A DNA stretch of 64,000 nucleotides from assembly GCF_021730305.1 (NCBI RefSeq), contig NZ_CP032674.1, positions 5,212,001-5,276,000 of the forward strand, in the 5' to 3' direction. This document shows, in pieces, positions 21,160 through 31,024 of this stretch; positions within the stretch are counted from its first letter, which is position 1, and every line of letters starts with the position of its first letter. The DNA comes from Xanthobacter sp. YC-JY1 (lineage in GTDB: Bacteria > Pseudomonadota > Alphaproteobacteria > Rhizobiales > Xanthobacteraceae). A program made the position numbers and the translations under genes. Below the pieces are notes generated by a model. It was not told the DNA's origin. It ran no database searches and worked only from the letters and a program-made list of their open reading frames with translations.

Positions 21160-23037
21160 ATGAACGCAACGCCCCACCCGCTCGCCTTCGATGTCATCGT
21201 CGTGGGCGGCGGACATGCCGGATGCGAAGCCGCCGCCGCCGCGGCGCGGATCGGCGCGCGCACGGCGCTCGTCACCCACGCGCAGGCCACCATCGGCGCC
21301 ATGTCCTGCAATCCCGCCATCGGCGGTCTGGGCAAGGGCCATCTGGTGCGCGAGATCGATGCGCTGGACGGATTGATGGGCCGGGTTGCGGACAAGGGCG
21401 GCATCCAGTTTCGTGTGCTCAACCGACGCAAGGGACCTGCCGTGCGAGGGCCGCGCGCGCAGGCTGACCGCAAGCTCTATGCCCGCGCCATGCAGCAGGC
21501 TCTCGCCGAGCAGCCGGGGCTGGAAGTCGTCGAGGCGGAGGCCGACGATCTCCTCGTGAAGGACGGCCGCGTGGTGGGGCTGCGCCTCGCCGACGGGCGG
21601 GAGCTCGCCTGCGGCGCGGTGGTGCTCACCACCGGCACTTTCCTGAACGGGCTGATCCATCTCGGTGAGGAGAGCTATCCCGCCGGGCGCATGGGGGAGA
21701 AGCCGGCGCTGGGCCTCTCCCCTGCCCTGTCGCGCCTCGGCTTCGCGCTGGGCCGCCTCAAGACCGGCACGCCGGCCCGGCTCGATGGCCGGACGATTGA
21801 CTGGGCCAGCCTTGAGATGCAGGCCGGCGACGATCCGCCCGAGCCCTTCTCCGCGCTCACCACGCGCCTCCCCAATCCGCAGGTGGAATGCGGCATCACC
21901 CGCACCACCGACGCGACCCATGAGCTGATCCGGCAGAACCTCTCCCGCTCAGCCATGTATTCCGGGCGCATCGGCAGCACCGGGCCGCGCTATTGCCCCT
22001 CCATCGAGGACAAGATCGTCCGCTTCGGCGATCGCGACGGCCACCAGATCTTCCTGGAGCCGGAGGGGCTGGACGATCCCACGGTCTATCCCAATGGCCT
22101 ATCCACCTCCCTGCCGGCCGACGTGCAGCTCGCCTTCCTGCGCACCATTCCCGGTCTGGAGCAGGTGGCCGTGCTGCGGCCGGGCTACGCCATCGAGTAT
22201 GACCATGTGGACCCGCGCGAGCTTGCTCCGACCCTGGAGACCAAGCGTGTGGCGGGTCTCTTCCTCGCGGGACAGATCAACGGCACCACGGGCTATGAGG
22301 AAGCCGCCGCGCAGGGACTGCTCGCCGGCCTCAATGCCGCCCGGCGCGCGGGCGGGTCGGACGGGATCGTGCTCGATCGGGCCGAGGCCTATCTGGGCGT
22401 GATGGTGGACGACCTCGTGACGCGCGGCGTCAGCGAGCCCTATCGCATGTTCACCTCCCGCGCCGAATATCGTCTGACCCTGCGGGCCGACAATGCCGAC
22501 CAGCGGCTGACGGCACGTGGTGATGCACTTGGTCTGGTCGGCGCCGAGCGGCTGGCGCATTTCCACACGCGTACGCAGGCACTGGAGAGGGCGCGCGCCC
22601 TCACCCGCGGCCTGTCCCTCACGCCGACGGAGGGGGCGCGTCACGGCCTTGCCTTGAACCGCGACGGCCAGCGCCGCAGCGCCTTCGACCTTCTCGCCTA
22701 CCCCGAGATTGACATGGCGCGGCTCGCGATGATTTGGCCGGAACTCTCCGCGCTGCCGACCGCCATTGCCGAGCAGGTCGAGATCGACGCGAAGTATGCG
22801 GTCTATCTGGAGCGGCAGGCGGCGGACATTCACACGCTCAGGAAGGACGAGGCGCTCTCCCTGCCGGAAGAGCTGTCCTATGCCGATCTGCCGGGGCTCT
22901 CGAATGAGCTGAAGCAGAAGCTGGAGCGGGTGCGCCCGCGCACCGTGGGACAGGCAGGGCGGATGGAGGGCATGACCCCCGCCGCGCTCGCGCTCATTGC
23001 CACCCATGCGCGTCGGGCGGGTGGGCGCCCGGCATGA
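21160..23037 (+). CDS. mnmG: tRNA uridine-5-carboxymethylaminomethyl enzyme MnmG
   Basis: FAD-dependent partner of MnmE. 625 residues from ATG 21160. The FAD-binding [19 protein letters not shown] is at the N-terminus, and [31 protein letters not shown]-type [19 protein letters not shown] and [19 protein letters not shown] follow in order. The two conserved cysteines needed for activity fall in expected blocks. A TTG extension to 21100 is not supported. Confidence 0.97.
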   Translation: MNATPHPLAFDVIVVGGGHAGCEAAAAAARIGARTALVTHAQATIGAMSCNPAIGGLGKGHLVREIDALDGLMGRVADKGGIQFRVLNRRKGPAVRGPRAQADRKLYARAMQQALAEQPGLEVVEAEADDLLVKDGRVVGLRLADGRELACGAVVLTTGTFLNGLIHLGEESYPAGRMGEKPALGLSPALSRLGFALGRLKTGTPARLDGRTIDWASLEMQAGDDPPEPFSALTTRLPNPQVECGITRTTDATHELIRQNLSRSAMYSGRIGSTGPRYCPSIEDKIVRFGDRDGHQIFLEPEGLDDPTVYPNGLSTSLPADVQLAFLRTIPGLEQVAVLRPGYAIEYDHVDPRELAPTLETKRVAGLFLAGQINGTTGYEEAAAQGLLAGLNAARRAGGSDGIVLDRAEAYLGVMVDDLVTRGVSEPYRMFTSRAEYRLTLRADNADQRLTARGDALGLVGAERLAHFHTRTQALERARALTRGLSLTPTEGARHGLALNRDGQRRSAFDLLAYPEIDMARLAMIWPELSALPTAIAEQVEIDAKYAVYLERQAADIHTLRKDEALSLPEELSYADLPGLSNELKQKLERVRPRTVGQAGRMEGMTPAALALIATHARRAGGRPA

Positions 23038-23080
23038 TCGGTTCGTTCAAGCTGTGGATCACGGGGATGGAGGCGCGCCG

Positions 23081-23737
23081 ATGAAGGGGACTGGCGCGGG
23101 AGGCGACGACGCGACGCGTGCAACGGTCGAGGGGCTGGTTTCACGTGAAACATTCCGCCGCCTCGACCTCATCGCCGAGCTGCTGCGCAAATGGCAGAAG
23201 ACCATCAATCTCGTTGCGCCCGCGACGCTGCCGGACGTTTGGAGCCGGCACATCGCTGATTCGCTGCAATTGATTAACCATGTTCCGGCGGACGTCGCGC
23301 GGTGGGTGGATCTGGGGTCCGGCGGCGGATTCCCCGGTCTGGTGATTGCCGCCGTTCTGGCGGAGCGGCCGGGCGCGGATGTCCATCTTGTGGAGAGCGA
23401 CACCCGCAAGTCCGCCTTCCTGCGCGAAGTGGCGCGGGTTGCGGAGCTGCCGGTGCGGGTCCACGCCCAGCGAATCGAGCTGGTTGCGCAGACACTTGCG
23501 CCGGGAATGCAGGTGGTGTCCGCGCGTGCGCTGGCGCCTCTCCCCAAACTTCTGGAGCTGGCCGAGCCGTTCCTCTCGGCCGGTGCGCTCGGGGTGTTTC
23601 CCAAGGGCCGCGACGCCGAACGCGAATTGACCGAAGCCCGTAAAGGCTGGACACTCGATTGCGATCTTCGCGCCAGCGTCAGCGACCGAGAGGCGCGGGT
23701 TCTTCTCGTGAGGAGCGCAAGGCGCAGCAGCAAATAG
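23081..23737 (+). CDS. rsmG: 16S rRNA (guanine(527)-N7)-methyltransferase
   Basis: 218 residues. SAM site [16 protein letters not shown], and the downstream [18 protein letters not shown] and [12 protein letters not shown] blocks identify RsmG (GidB). ATG 23081 chosen; it follows mnmG by 43 bases. The codons for VSRETF contain a second parS site, so this stretch is under double constraint: protein and ParB binding. Loss of RsmG gives low-level streptomycin resistance in other bacteria. Confidence 0.96.
   Translation: MKGTGAGGDDATRATVEGLVSRETFRRLDLIAELLRKWQKTINLVAPATLPDVWSRHIADSLQLINHVPADVARWVDLGSGGGFPGLVIAAVLAERPGADVHLVESDTRKSAFLREVARVAELPVRVHAQRIELVAQTLAPGMQVVSARALAPLPKLLELAEPFLSAGALGVFPKGRDAERELTEARKGWTLDCDLRASVSDREARVLLVRSARRSSK
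23137..23152. other. parS centromere site 2, inside rsmG
   Basis: GGTTTCACGTGAAACA matches the parS consensus at 15 of 16 positions (first base differs). It encodes part of VSRETF of RsmG. Confidence 0.88.
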
Positions 23738-23843
23738 CCACCCCGCCCGGAAGGCGCGCCCCATCGGGCCGACGCCGCCGGGTGGACGTTCTCATCCGTG
23801 GGGGTCACGCCCCGCGGAACCAGATCCAAGGGGACCACGGGCC

Positions 23844-24698
23844 ATGAGCCAGGCTGATTATTCCTCGGGAGCCGATCTTTCCCTGTCGGCCGGCGCGCCG
23901 CGCGTGCTGGCGCTCGCCAACCAGAAGGGCGGCGTGGGCAAGACCACGACAGCGATCAATCTCGGCACCGCGCTGGCGGCCATCGGCGAGACCGTGTTGG
24001 TGGTGGACCTCGACCCCCAGGGCAACGCCTCCACGGGCCTCGGCATCGATCGCCGCTCCCGCAACGTTTCCACCTACGACGTGCTGGTGGGTGAAGCCAC
24101 CATGCGTGAGACGGTGATGCCGACCGGGGTTCCGCAGCTCTATGTGGCGCCCTCCACCCTCGATCTGTCCGGGCTGGAGCTGGAGATCGCCGCCGAGCGC
24201 GATCGCGCCTATCGCCTGCGCGACGCCCTCCGGGCACTCGCGGCCGATCCCGAGGCGCCGCGCTTTTCCTATGTGCTGGTGGACTGCCCCCCGTCCCTGT
24301 CGCTCCTCACCGTCAACGCCATGGCGGCGGCGGACGCGATCGTGGTGCCGCTGCAGTGCGAGTTCTTCGCGCTGGAAGGCCTCTCTCAGCTGATGAAGAC
24401 CGTGGAGCAGGTGCGGGTGGGTCTGAACCCTAGCCTCACCATCCACGGCATCGTGCTGACCATGTATGACGGGCGCAACAACCTGTCTGAGCAGGTGGTG
24501 CAGGACGTGCGGCAGTTCATGGGGGACAAGGTCTATGAGACCATCATTCCCCGGAACGTGCGCGTCTCGGAAGCACCCTCCTATGGCAAGCCGGTTCTGC
24601 TATACGATCTCAAGTGCTTGGGGTCACAGGCTTATTTGCGGCTCGCGTCGGAGGTGATCCAGCGCGAGCGTGCGGCACGGGCGGCGGCAGCGGCCTGA
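23844..24698 (+). CDS. parA: Chromosome partitioning ATPase ParA
   Basis: 284 residues. The deviant Walker A motif ALANQKGGVGKTTTAINLG with its signature lysine, VDLDPQGNASTGLGID (switch region) and YVLVDCPPSLSLLT are those of chromosomal ParA/Soj. ParA forms ATP-dependent gradients on the nucleoid that pull ParB-parS complexes. Overlaps nothing; parB starts 27 bases after its stop. Confidence 0.97.
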   Translation: MSQADYSSGADLSLSAGAPRVLALANQKGGVGKTTTAINLGTALAAIGETVLVVDLDPQGNASTGLGIDRRSRNVSTYDVLVGEATMRETVMPTGVPQLYVAPSTLDLSGLELEIAAERDRAYRLRDALRALAADPEAPRFSYVLVDCPPSLSLLTVNAMAAADAIVVPLQCEFFALEGLSQLMKTVEQVRVGLNPSLTIHGIVLTMYDGRNNLSEQVVQDVRQFMGDKVYETIIPRNVRVSEAPSYGKPVLLYDLKCLGSQAYLRLASEVIQRERAARAAAAA

Positions 24699-24724
24699 GG
24701 GACGACCAGAGGGACCGGACGAAG

Positions 24725-25618
24725 ATGGCGGATGAACAGCGCTCCCGGCTGGGGCGGGGGCTTGCCGCGCTGATCGGCGAGATGGGCGAGCCGCAGGCGG
24801 CGCCGACGCGCAGCTCGGGCACCCGCGGCGGCCCGCGACGCGTGCCCATCGAGCAGGTGAAGGCGAACCCGCGCAACCCGCGCCGCGCCTTCCTGGAGGA
24901 GGGGTTGGAGGATCTCACTGCCTCCATCCGCGAGAAGGGCATCATCCAGCCCATCGTGGTGCGGCCGCTGAAGGGGTCCGATAGCTTCGAGATCGTCGCC
25001 GGCGAACGCCGCTGGCGGGCCGCCCAGCGGGCGAGCCTGCACGAGGTGCCGGTGGTGGTGCTGGATCTCAGCGATCGCGAGGCGCTCGAAATCGCGATCA
25101 TCGAGAACGTCCAGCGCGCCGACCTCAATCCGGTGGAAGAGGCGCAGGGCTACGAAGCCCTGATGGACGAGTTCGAATACAACCAGAACGAGCTTTCCAA
25201 GGTCATCGGCAAGAGCCGCAGCCACATCGCCAACACGCTGCGGCTGCTGAAGCTGCCGGAAGCCGTGAAGGGGCATCTGGCGGAGGGGCGGCTCAGTGCC
25301 GGCCACGCGCGGGCCCTTCTCGCCGTCTCCGATCCCGAGAAGGTGGCCCGTGAGGTCATCGCCAAGGGCCTGACGGTGCGCGATGTGGAAGCCCTCTCCA
25401 AGGCAAAGACGCCCCCTGCCCCGGTCACGGGACGCGGTGCGCCCGCCCCTGCCCCTGAGCGCAAGAGCGCCGACACCCGTGCACTGGAGAAGCGGCTGGC
25501 TGATGCGCTGGGCCTGGCCGTGAGCCTCGAAGGCAAGGGCGAGGCGGGTGAGCTGCGCATCCGCTATGCGAGCCTCGACCAGCTCGACGAGATCTGCCGG
25601 AAGCTCGGCCTGGACTGA
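24725..25618 (+). CDS. parB: Chromosome partitioning protein ParB
   Basis: 297 residues from ATG 24725 (ADEQRSRLGRGLAALIGE, the region that stimulates ParA). CTP-binding motifs GERRWRAAQRAS and ENVQRADLNPVEEAQGY, then the parS-binding HTH (NELSKVIGKSRSHIANTLRL), then a C-terminal dimerisation domain. Two parS sites lie upstream in the same locus. In relatives holA commonly follows; here a terminator and mucR follow. Confidence 0.97.
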   Translation: MADEQRSRLGRGLAALIGEMGEPQAAPTRSSGTRGGPRRVPIEQVKANPRNPRRAFLEEGLEDLTASIREKGIIQPIVVRPLKGSDSFEIVAGERRWRAAQRASLHEVPVVVLDLSDREALEIAIIENVQRADLNPVEEAQGYEALMDEFEYNQNELSKVIGKSRSHIANTLRLLKLPEAVKGHLAEGRLSAGHARALLAVSDPEKVAREVIAKGLTVRDVEALSKAKTPPAPVTGRGAPAPAPERKSADTRALEKRLADALGLAVSLEGKGEAGELRIRYASLDQLDEICRKLGLD

Positions 25619-25640
25619 CGTTTACAGCATCAGGCAAAGA

Positions 25641-25670
25641 AAAAGGCCGGGCAGATGCCCGGCCTTGCTT
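25641..25670. terminator. Bidirectional terminator between parB and mucR
   Basis: GGCCGGGC (25645-25652) / GCCCGGCC (25657-25664), loop AGAT, preceded by an A run and followed by TTGCTT. Serves both convergent genes. Confidence 0.85.
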
Positions 25671-25723
25671 CGTTGAGATCCTGGCCGCGTCTTCTTGGGA
25701 GGACGCGGCCAAATCTCGAATAA

Positions 25724-26188
25724 TCAGGCAGCGGCCTTGCGACGGGTGGTCTTCTTCGCAGGGGCGGCGGGCGCCTTCTTGCGGGTCTGGCCGAGGCCCA
25801 TGTTCTTGGCGAGCTCGGAGCGGGCCGCAGCATAGGCCGGGGCGACCATGGGATAATCCTTCGGAAGACCCCACTTTTCGCGGTAAGCCTCGGGGGTCAT
25901 GCCGTAGCTGGTGCGCAGGTGCCGCTTCAGAGACTTGAACTTCTTCCCGTCTTCCAGGCAGACGATGTATTCGGGCGTCACCGACTTCTTGAGCGGGACG
26001 GCCGGCTTCTGCTCTTCCACCTGCGGCGCGGCCGGGGTGCCGAGCTGGCCGAGGGCGCGGTAGACGGACTCGATGAGACCGGGAAGCTCGGTGGCCGCGA
26101 CGCTGTTGTTGCTCACATACGCGGCAACGATGTCCGCAGTGAAGTCGATGAAGCTCGGCGACGGAGTATTGGACGCGGAGTCGCTCAC
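25724..26188 (-). CDS. MucR/Ros-family transcriptional regulator
   Basis: 154 residues from GTG 26188, which has AGGGA just upstream. Ros/MucR domain at about residues 70-112 ([20 protein letters not shown]) and an Arg/Lys/Ala-rich tail. The zinc-finger ligands read C77-x2-D80-x9-H90-x3-S94. The Asp is common in rhizobial MucR, but the last position, usually His, is Ser here. MucR proteins bind AT-rich DNA, repress their own gene and control exopolysaccharide, motility and cell-cycle genes. An upstream ATG at 26275 is not supported by the family length. Confidence 0.88.
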   Translation of the reverse strand: MSDSASNTPSPSFIDFTADIVAAYVSNNSVAATELPGLIESVYRALGQLGTPAAPQVEEQKPAVPLKKSVTPEYIVCLEDGKKFKSLKRHLRTSYGMTPEAYREKWGLPKDYPMVAPAYAAARSELAKNMGLGQTRKKAPAAPAKKTTRRKAAA

Positions 26189-26325
26189 GGGAGTCCCTTT
26201 CTGTTCTTCGCTATGGCGAGCGGGCAATGCGGGGAGCGGTTGGTCTGCGACCGGGTCACGATGAGCCTCGGACACATGCTCCGCCGGGGCTGACGCCGCA
26301 TCGGCTGACTAAGTTTCACGGTTAA

Positions 26326-26353
26326 TCTATATCACCTCGTCTTATAAATACAA
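26326..26353 (-). promoter_or_regulatory. Candidate mucR promoter
   Basis: On the minus strand TTGTAT and TATAGA are separated by 16 bases, in an AT-rich island of otherwise GC-rich DNA. This would give a leader of about 130 bases to the mucR GTG. The AT-rich patch is also the kind of target MucR binds for autoregulation. Confidence 0.4.
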
Positions 26354-26756
26354 TCGGGTCTGAAAAGTTCTTCGAAAACCAGCAGTAGAGCGGGTTTGCG
26401 GCGGTCTCGGAGGTGCCGTAGCGGGTTCATCCTTGTGAGATGATCCTTGGCAGATCAGCGAATCGATGGGCCGACAGATGAAAACATCGGACCCTGGAAG
26501 TGTTCCCGGTTCGCCGGCCATCAAGGCAGTGCGTCCGTAGCCGGGGAGATACTAGGTGGAGGCCGCCGCGCTGTGTTCTTCTACGGCGGCAGCAACAAGT
26601 ACATGCTCCGATTTGTACAACTTTCGAGTGCGGCGGCGGCAGAGGTTTCCCTCACGTCGCGCCCCCTGCCTCGAGCTGCTTTGGCGAAACGAACAGCGGT
26701 CTTGAGCCTGTCGGTAGCGTGGGCCCGAGGCCCTGCCGTTTACGCTGGCGCGCCGG

Positions 26757-26823
26757 GCCGAACCGCGTTAGGTGGGGCTGATCCGCCACCCGCCCGGGGG
26801 CGGCTTCAGGTCTATGGTTCGGC
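26757..26823 (+). ncRNA. Possible structured RNA / recR leader (three-way junction)
   Basis: An outer 8-bp stem GCCGAACC (26757-26764) / GGTTCGGC (26816-26823) encloses two hairpins: GGTGG/CCACC (26771-26790) and CCGCC/GGCGG (26790-26803). It ends 60 bases before the recR ATG. I cannot match it to a named RNA family; chance pairing in GC-rich DNA is possible. Confidence 0.3.
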
Positions 26824-26883
26824 ACGTTTCTCCCGAGCGGCGCCGGACGCCCAGCGCTCCCGCCATGCGGGGACGAGGATGCC

Positions 26884-27489
26884 ATGCCACGCGCCGTCGC
26901 CGGCCCCGAAATCGAGCGTCTGATCCAGCTTCTGGCCCGGCTGCCCGGCCTCGGCCCGCGTTCGGCGCGCCGGGTGGCGCTGCATCTCATCAAGAAGCGC
27001 GAGGCACTGATGGCGCCGCTGGCGGCGGCGCTGGGCGACGCGATCGGCAAGATCGTCACCTGCCGCACGTGCGGTAATGTGGACGTCACCGACCCCTGCA
27101 CGGTCTGCACCGACCCGACGCGGGATGCGCGTACGCTGGTGGTTGTGGCGGACGTGGGCGATCTCTGGGCGCTCGAACGCGCCGGCGTCCTCAATGCCCG
27201 CTATCACGTTCTGGGAGGCGTTCTGTCGCCGCTGGACGGGGTCGGGCCCGATGATCTGAACATCGCGAGCCTCGTCACGCGGGTGCACGACCAGGAGGTC
27301 TCGGAAGTGATCCTGGCGCTCGGCGCCACGGTGGACGGGCAGACGACGGCCCATTACCTCACCGATGTCCTGCGCGACACCGGCGTCCGCGTCACCCGCC
27401 TCGCCCAGGGTGTACCCGTGGGCGGTGAACTCGATTATCTCGACGAGGGCACCCTTTCCGCCGCCATCCGCGCACGCACGCAGATGTGA
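26884..27489 (+). CDS. recR: Recombination protein RecR
   Basis: 201 residues. N-terminal HhH ([22 protein letters not shown]), a C4 zinc finger ([16 protein letters not shown]) and a Toprim domain ([28 protein letters not shown]) in the RecR order. RecR works with RecO (and RecF) to load RecA on gapped DNA. It stands alone here, without dnaX and ybaB. Confidence 0.96.
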   Translation: MPRAVAGPEIERLIQLLARLPGLGPRSARRVALHLIKKREALMAPLAAALGDAIGKIVTCRTCGNVDVTDPCTVCTDPTRDARTLVVVADVGDLWALERAGVLNARYHVLGGVLSPLDGVGPDDLNIASLVTRVHDQEVSEVILALGATVDGQTTAHYLTDVLRDTGVRVTRLAQGVPVGGELDYLDEGTLSAAIRARTQM

Positions 27490-27517
27490 TCGGCGGACGG
27501 GCAGTCGTCCCCAGATT

Positions 27518-28330
27518 TTACTGCAGCATCCGCTCGAAATTGATGACGAACAGCTTGGGGTCGGGGCGCTTGTTCACCTGGACGTTCGACAGCGACACCT
27601 GCGTGTCATAGCCCTGCGGGTCGGTAACGACCCACTGCTTCAGGGCCGAGGTCTTGGCATCGAACAGGATGAGCAGCCGGTAGGTGCCGAACATGGGCAC
27701 GGTCTCCTGCATCACCACCGTCACGAAACGGTCGTCCTGGAAGATGCCCGTCACATGCGGCTCCGCCCCAAGGTCGATGCGCTCCGCGAGCAGGAAGCGC
27801 AGCGGCGTCTGCGACAAAGGCGTGATGTCCTGCGTATTCAGATTCCGATCACGGACCGCCACCGACTGGCCGTTGGAAATCAGCTCCACCGGGCTCGGCG
27901 CATCGTATTCGAAGCGCACGCGGCCGGGCTTCTGCATGTAGAAATCGCCCGTGCGCTTGGAGCCGTCCGGGTCGATTTGGGTAAAGGTGCCGGTCATCGA
28001 CTGCACCGAATTGAAGTAGTTGGTGATGCGGTCCACCGTCGCCTTCGGCGCGCGGCCGTCCGCCGGCTGGGCCACGGCCGGGGCGGCCTGGCCGGGCTTC
28101 TGGCCTTGTATGCGCAGGAGGTCGGCGGGGGGCTGCACCGTTTGCGCGACGGCCGGGCCGGCCGCAGCCAATCCCAGCGCCAGCAGCAGACCGGCGGCGC
28201 CCACGCGGCGCACCTTCGCCGACGGGACGAGGGTCTCGCGCTGGGCGCTGCGGGCAAGGCGGGTGGCGGCGGAGCGGATGAGCATCATGAGCATCTCTGG
28301 CGCGGGGCGTGTCGCTGGCAGGAAGGTCAT
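27518..28330 (-). CDS. LolA-family outer-membrane lipoprotein carrier protein
   Basis: 270 residues if ATG 28330 is used, which has GGAG eight bases upstream; ATG 28294, 28288 and 28285 are alternatives. A signal peptide is plausible at about residues 40-63 (VRRVGAAGLLLALGLAAAG, then PAVAQ). The LolA core begins near TVDRITNYFNSVQSMTG and includes TFTQIDPDGSKRTGDFYM and GRVRFEYDAPSP. LolA ferries lipoproteins through the periplasm. Downstream of ftsK on the same strand with a 196-base gap containing an 8-bp inverted repeat (28461-28489). Confidence 0.85.
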   Translation of the reverse strand: MTFLPATRPAPEMLMMLIRSAATRLARSAQRETLVPSAKVRRVGAAGLLLALGLAAAGPAVAQTVQPPADLLRIQGQKPGQAAPAVAQPADGRAPKATVDRITNYFNSVQSMTGTFTQIDPDGSKRTGDFYMQKPGRVRFEYDAPSPVELISNGQSVAVRDRNLNTQDITPLSQTPLRFLLAERIDLGAEPHVTGIFQDDRFVTVVMQETVPMFGTYRLLILFDAKTSALKQWVVTDPQGYDTQVSLSNVQVNKRPDPKLFVINFERMLQ

Positions 28331-28526
28331 TCCCGACGCTCCGATCCCACCCCGCGCGGGCTGATCGGATGGACAGGGGTCTAATACGCAACTTGCGGCC
28401 GGGCTATGGCGAACCTGTGGCCTTGCCGATGCCCGGGAAAACCGCCCAGCGCCGCTTCTGTTCCGGTTTGGCCGAAGCTTCAACCGGAACCGGCAACCGT
28501 TCAGGCGGGACAATGACGCAGCACGC

Positions 28527-31010
28527 TCATTCGGCTGCCTGCTCGGGCAGCAGGATCTCGCGCTTGCCGGCGTGGTTGGGCGAGCCGACAAGGCCCTCCT
28601 TCTCCATGCGCTCGACCAGCGAAGCAGCGCGATTATAGCCGATCTGGAGCCGGCGCTGGATATAGGAGGTGGAGCATTTGCGGTCGCGCATCACCACCGC
28701 CACCGCCTGCGAATAGAGGTCCATTCCCTCATCGCCCATGCCGCTCTTGTCGAACACCGCGCCGTCGCCGTCCTCGTCCTCCGCATCCTCGGCGGTCACC
28801 GCCTCCACATAAGCGGGGGCGCCCTGGGCCTTGAGGTGCTTGACCACGCTCTCCACCTCCTCGTCGGAGACGAAGGGGCCGTGGACGCGGCTGATGCGGC
28901 CGCCGCCGGCCATGTAGAGCATGTCGCCCTGGCCCAGCAGCTGTTCGGCGCCCATCTCGCCGAGGATGGTGCGGCTGTCGATCTTCGAGGTCACCTGGAA
29001 GGAGATGCGGGTGGGGAAGTTCGCCTTGATGGTGCCGGTGATGACGTCCACGGACGGGCGCTGCGTCGCCATCACCAGATGGATGCCGGCGGCGCGGGCC
29101 ATCTGGGCGAGGCGCTGGATGGCCCCCTCGATGTCCTTGCCGGCGACCAGCATCAGGTCGGCCATCTCGTCGACGATGACGACGATGTAGGGCAGGGGCT
29201 CGAGGTTCATCTCCTCGCGCTCGTAGATGGCTTCGCCGGTCTCGTGGTCGAAGCCGGTCTGCACCGTGCGGGCGATGGATTCGCCCTTCTCGCTGGCGTC
29301 CTTCACCCGGGCGTTGAAGCCGTCGATGTTGCGCACGCCGAGCTTGGACATCTTCTTGTAGCGGTCTTCCATCTCCTTCACCGCCCACTTCAGCGCCACC
29401 ACCGCCTTCTTCGGATCGGTGACGACCGGGGCAAGAAGATGGGGGATGCCGTCATAGACGGAGAGCTCCAGCATCTTGGGATCGACCATGATGAGCCGGC
29501 ACTGTTCCGGCTTCAGCCGGTAAAGCAGGCTCAGGATCATGGTATTGATGGCCACCGACTTGCCGGAGCCGGTGGTGCCGGCCACCAGCAAATGCGGCAT
29601 GCGGGCGAGATCGACGATCACCGGATCACCGCCGATGGTCTTGCCCAGCGCGATGGCGAGCTTGTGCCCGGTGTCGCCGAAATCCTTGGTGGCGATCAGC
29701 TCGCGCAGCAGCACCTTGTCACGCTTCTGGTTGGGCAGCTCGATGCCGATGGCGTTGCGGCCCGGCACCACGGCGACGCGGGCGGAGATGGCGCTCATGG
29801 AGCGGGCGATGTCGTCGGCGAGGCCGATGACGCGGGACGACTTGATGCCCGGCGCCGGCTCCAGCTCGTAGAGCGTCACCACCGGGCCGGGGCGCACCTG
29901 GCCGATCTCGCCGCGCACGCCGAAGTCCTGAAGGGTCGCCTCCAGCTCGCGGGCGGTCTCGGACAAGGCCTCCGGGCTCATGGCCGGGGCCCTGGCGGGG
30001 GGCGCGGGTGTCAGCAATTCGAGGGAGGGATGCTGGTAGCCGGCGCGTCGGCCACCGCGCCGGGCCGCGCGGCGGCGGGCAGCGGGGCTCTCAGAGGCAG
30101 CATCCAGCGGGGCATCGGGGACGTCGTGGGGCGCGGGCGCGCTGGCACCCTCGAGACGCGGTTCCTGGCGTTGGCCTGCGCCTTCCGCTGGGCCGGCCGA
30201 AGCGGCGGGGGCGGGCATGGCGCGGCGGGCGAGCCCGGCACCGGAGAGGCGGGCCTTCCACGACAGGAAGGTGTGGGTGAGGGCACCGAGGGAAACGGCG
30301 GTGCCGTCGTCCTCCTCGTCCTCGTCACCCACCTCGCCCGGCAGCTCGGAGGCGGGGGCAAGCTTCAGGGGCGTGCGCCGGCCGCCGCTCAGGGCGAAGA
30401 ACAGGCCGGCGGCGCCGATGGCGAGCCCGGCCGCGCCGATCAGCATCGAATCGAGGGCGGCGAGGGCGCCGCCGCGCATCACGCCGAAGGCGCGGGGAAA
30501 CAGATCGCCCAAAGCGCCGCCGAGGCCGGTGAGGCCCGGCCAGTGGTCCGGCTGCGGGATGGCGCCGAGGAATGCGGTGGCGCCCAGCACCCCGATGAGC
30601 CAGCAGGTGATGCGCAGGCGTTCGCGTGCAAAGGGGCGATGGGTGACGAGCCGCCAGCCGGCATAGAGCGGCGGCAGCAGCACGGCGAGCGCGGCAAGTC
30701 CGAACAACTGGACCAGCAGATCGGCGATGATCGCGCCGGGCCGTCCCAGCAGGTTGGTGACCGGCGCATGGGTGGCGTTCGACAGGCTGGGGTCGGCCGC
30801 GGACCAGGTGCCGAGCGCGACGAAGGAGATCAGCGTCGCGAGGATCAGTCCTGTGCCGACAATCTCACGCCCGCGCCGGCGCACCACGAGGCGGATGCTC
30901 TCGGGGATCAGTTCGATGCGCGGCATGTGGTGGTGAGGCGCATCCATCCGGCTGTTGATGACGGCATCGGCGGTGGCGGCAGCCTTCGGGCGTCGGCGGG
31001 CCATGGGCAT
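28527..31010 (-). CDS. ftsK: DNA translocase FtsK
   Basis: 827 residues from ATG 31010, which has GGGAG eight bases upstream; an in-frame ATG two codons on is equivalent. N-terminal membrane part with four to five hydrophobic segments, a Pro/Ala/Glu-rich linker of moderate length, then the motor: Walker [17 protein letters not shown] and Walker [12 protein letters not shown], and the C-terminal gamma winged helix ([20 protein letters not shown]) that reads KOPS. FtsK pumps chromosome dimers at the septum and activates XerCD at dif. Confidence 0.96.
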   Translation of the reverse strand: MPMARRRPKAAATADAVINSRMDAPHHHMPRIELIPESIRLVVRRRGREIVGTGLILATLISFVALGTWSAADPSLSNATHAPVTNLLGRPGAIIADLLVQLFGLAALAVLLPPLYAGWRLVTHRPFARERLRITCWLIGVLGATAFLGAIPQPDHWPGLTGLGGALGDLFPRAFGVMRGGALAALDSMLIGAAGLAIGAAGLFFALSGGRRTPLKLAPASELPGEVGDEDEEDDGTAVSLGALTHTFLSWKARLSGAGLARRAMPAPAASAGPAEGAGQRQEPRLEGASAPAPHDVPDAPLDAASESPAARRRAARRGGRRAGYQHPSLELLTPAPPARAPAMSPEALSETARELEATLQDFGVRGEIGQVRPGPVVTLYELEPAPGIKSSRVIGLADDIARSMSAISARVAVVPGRNAIGIELPNQKRDKVLLRELIATKDFGDTGHKLAIALGKTIGGDPVIVDLARMPHLLVAGTTGSGKSVAINTMILSLLYRLKPEQCRLIMVDPKMLELSVYDGIPHLLAPVVTDPKKAVVALKWAVKEMEDRYKKMSKLGVRNIDGFNARVKDASEKGESIARTVQTGFDHETGEAIYEREEMNLEPLPYIVVIVDEMADLMLVAGKDIEGAIQRLAQMARAAGIHLVMATQRPSVDVITGTIKANFPTRISFQVTSKIDSRTILGEMGAEQLLGQGDMLYMAGGGRISRVHGPFVSDEEVESVVKHLKAQGAPAYVEAVTAEDAEDEDGDGAVFDKSGMGDEGMDLYSQAVAVVMRDRKCSTSYIQRRLQIGYNRAASLVERMEKEGLVGSPNHAGKREILLPEQAAE

Positions 31011-31024
31011 GGGCGCGGCTCCCT

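Larger units (their letters stand above)
26189..26883. other. 695-base mucR-recR intergenic region
   Basis: No convincing gene on either strand; the open frames here are Arg/Ala-rich and unlike known families. Contains the mucR promoter candidate near 26326-26353, an AT-rich stretch 26310-26360 and a nested hairpin at 26757-26823 just before recR. dnaX and ybaB, which usually precede recR, are absent. I looked for an SRP RNA core (CCGGAAGG...AGCAG) and found none. Confidence 0.5.

Noticed and set aside
26341-26883. SRP (4.5S) RNA or dnaX remnant upstream of recR
   Set aside because: No CCGGAAGG apical loop or AGCAGCC partner on either strand, and no dnaX or ybaB code.
26447-26923. 158-codon frame upstream of recR
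   Set aside because: No domain, Arg/Ala/Pro-rich, overlaps the recR start.
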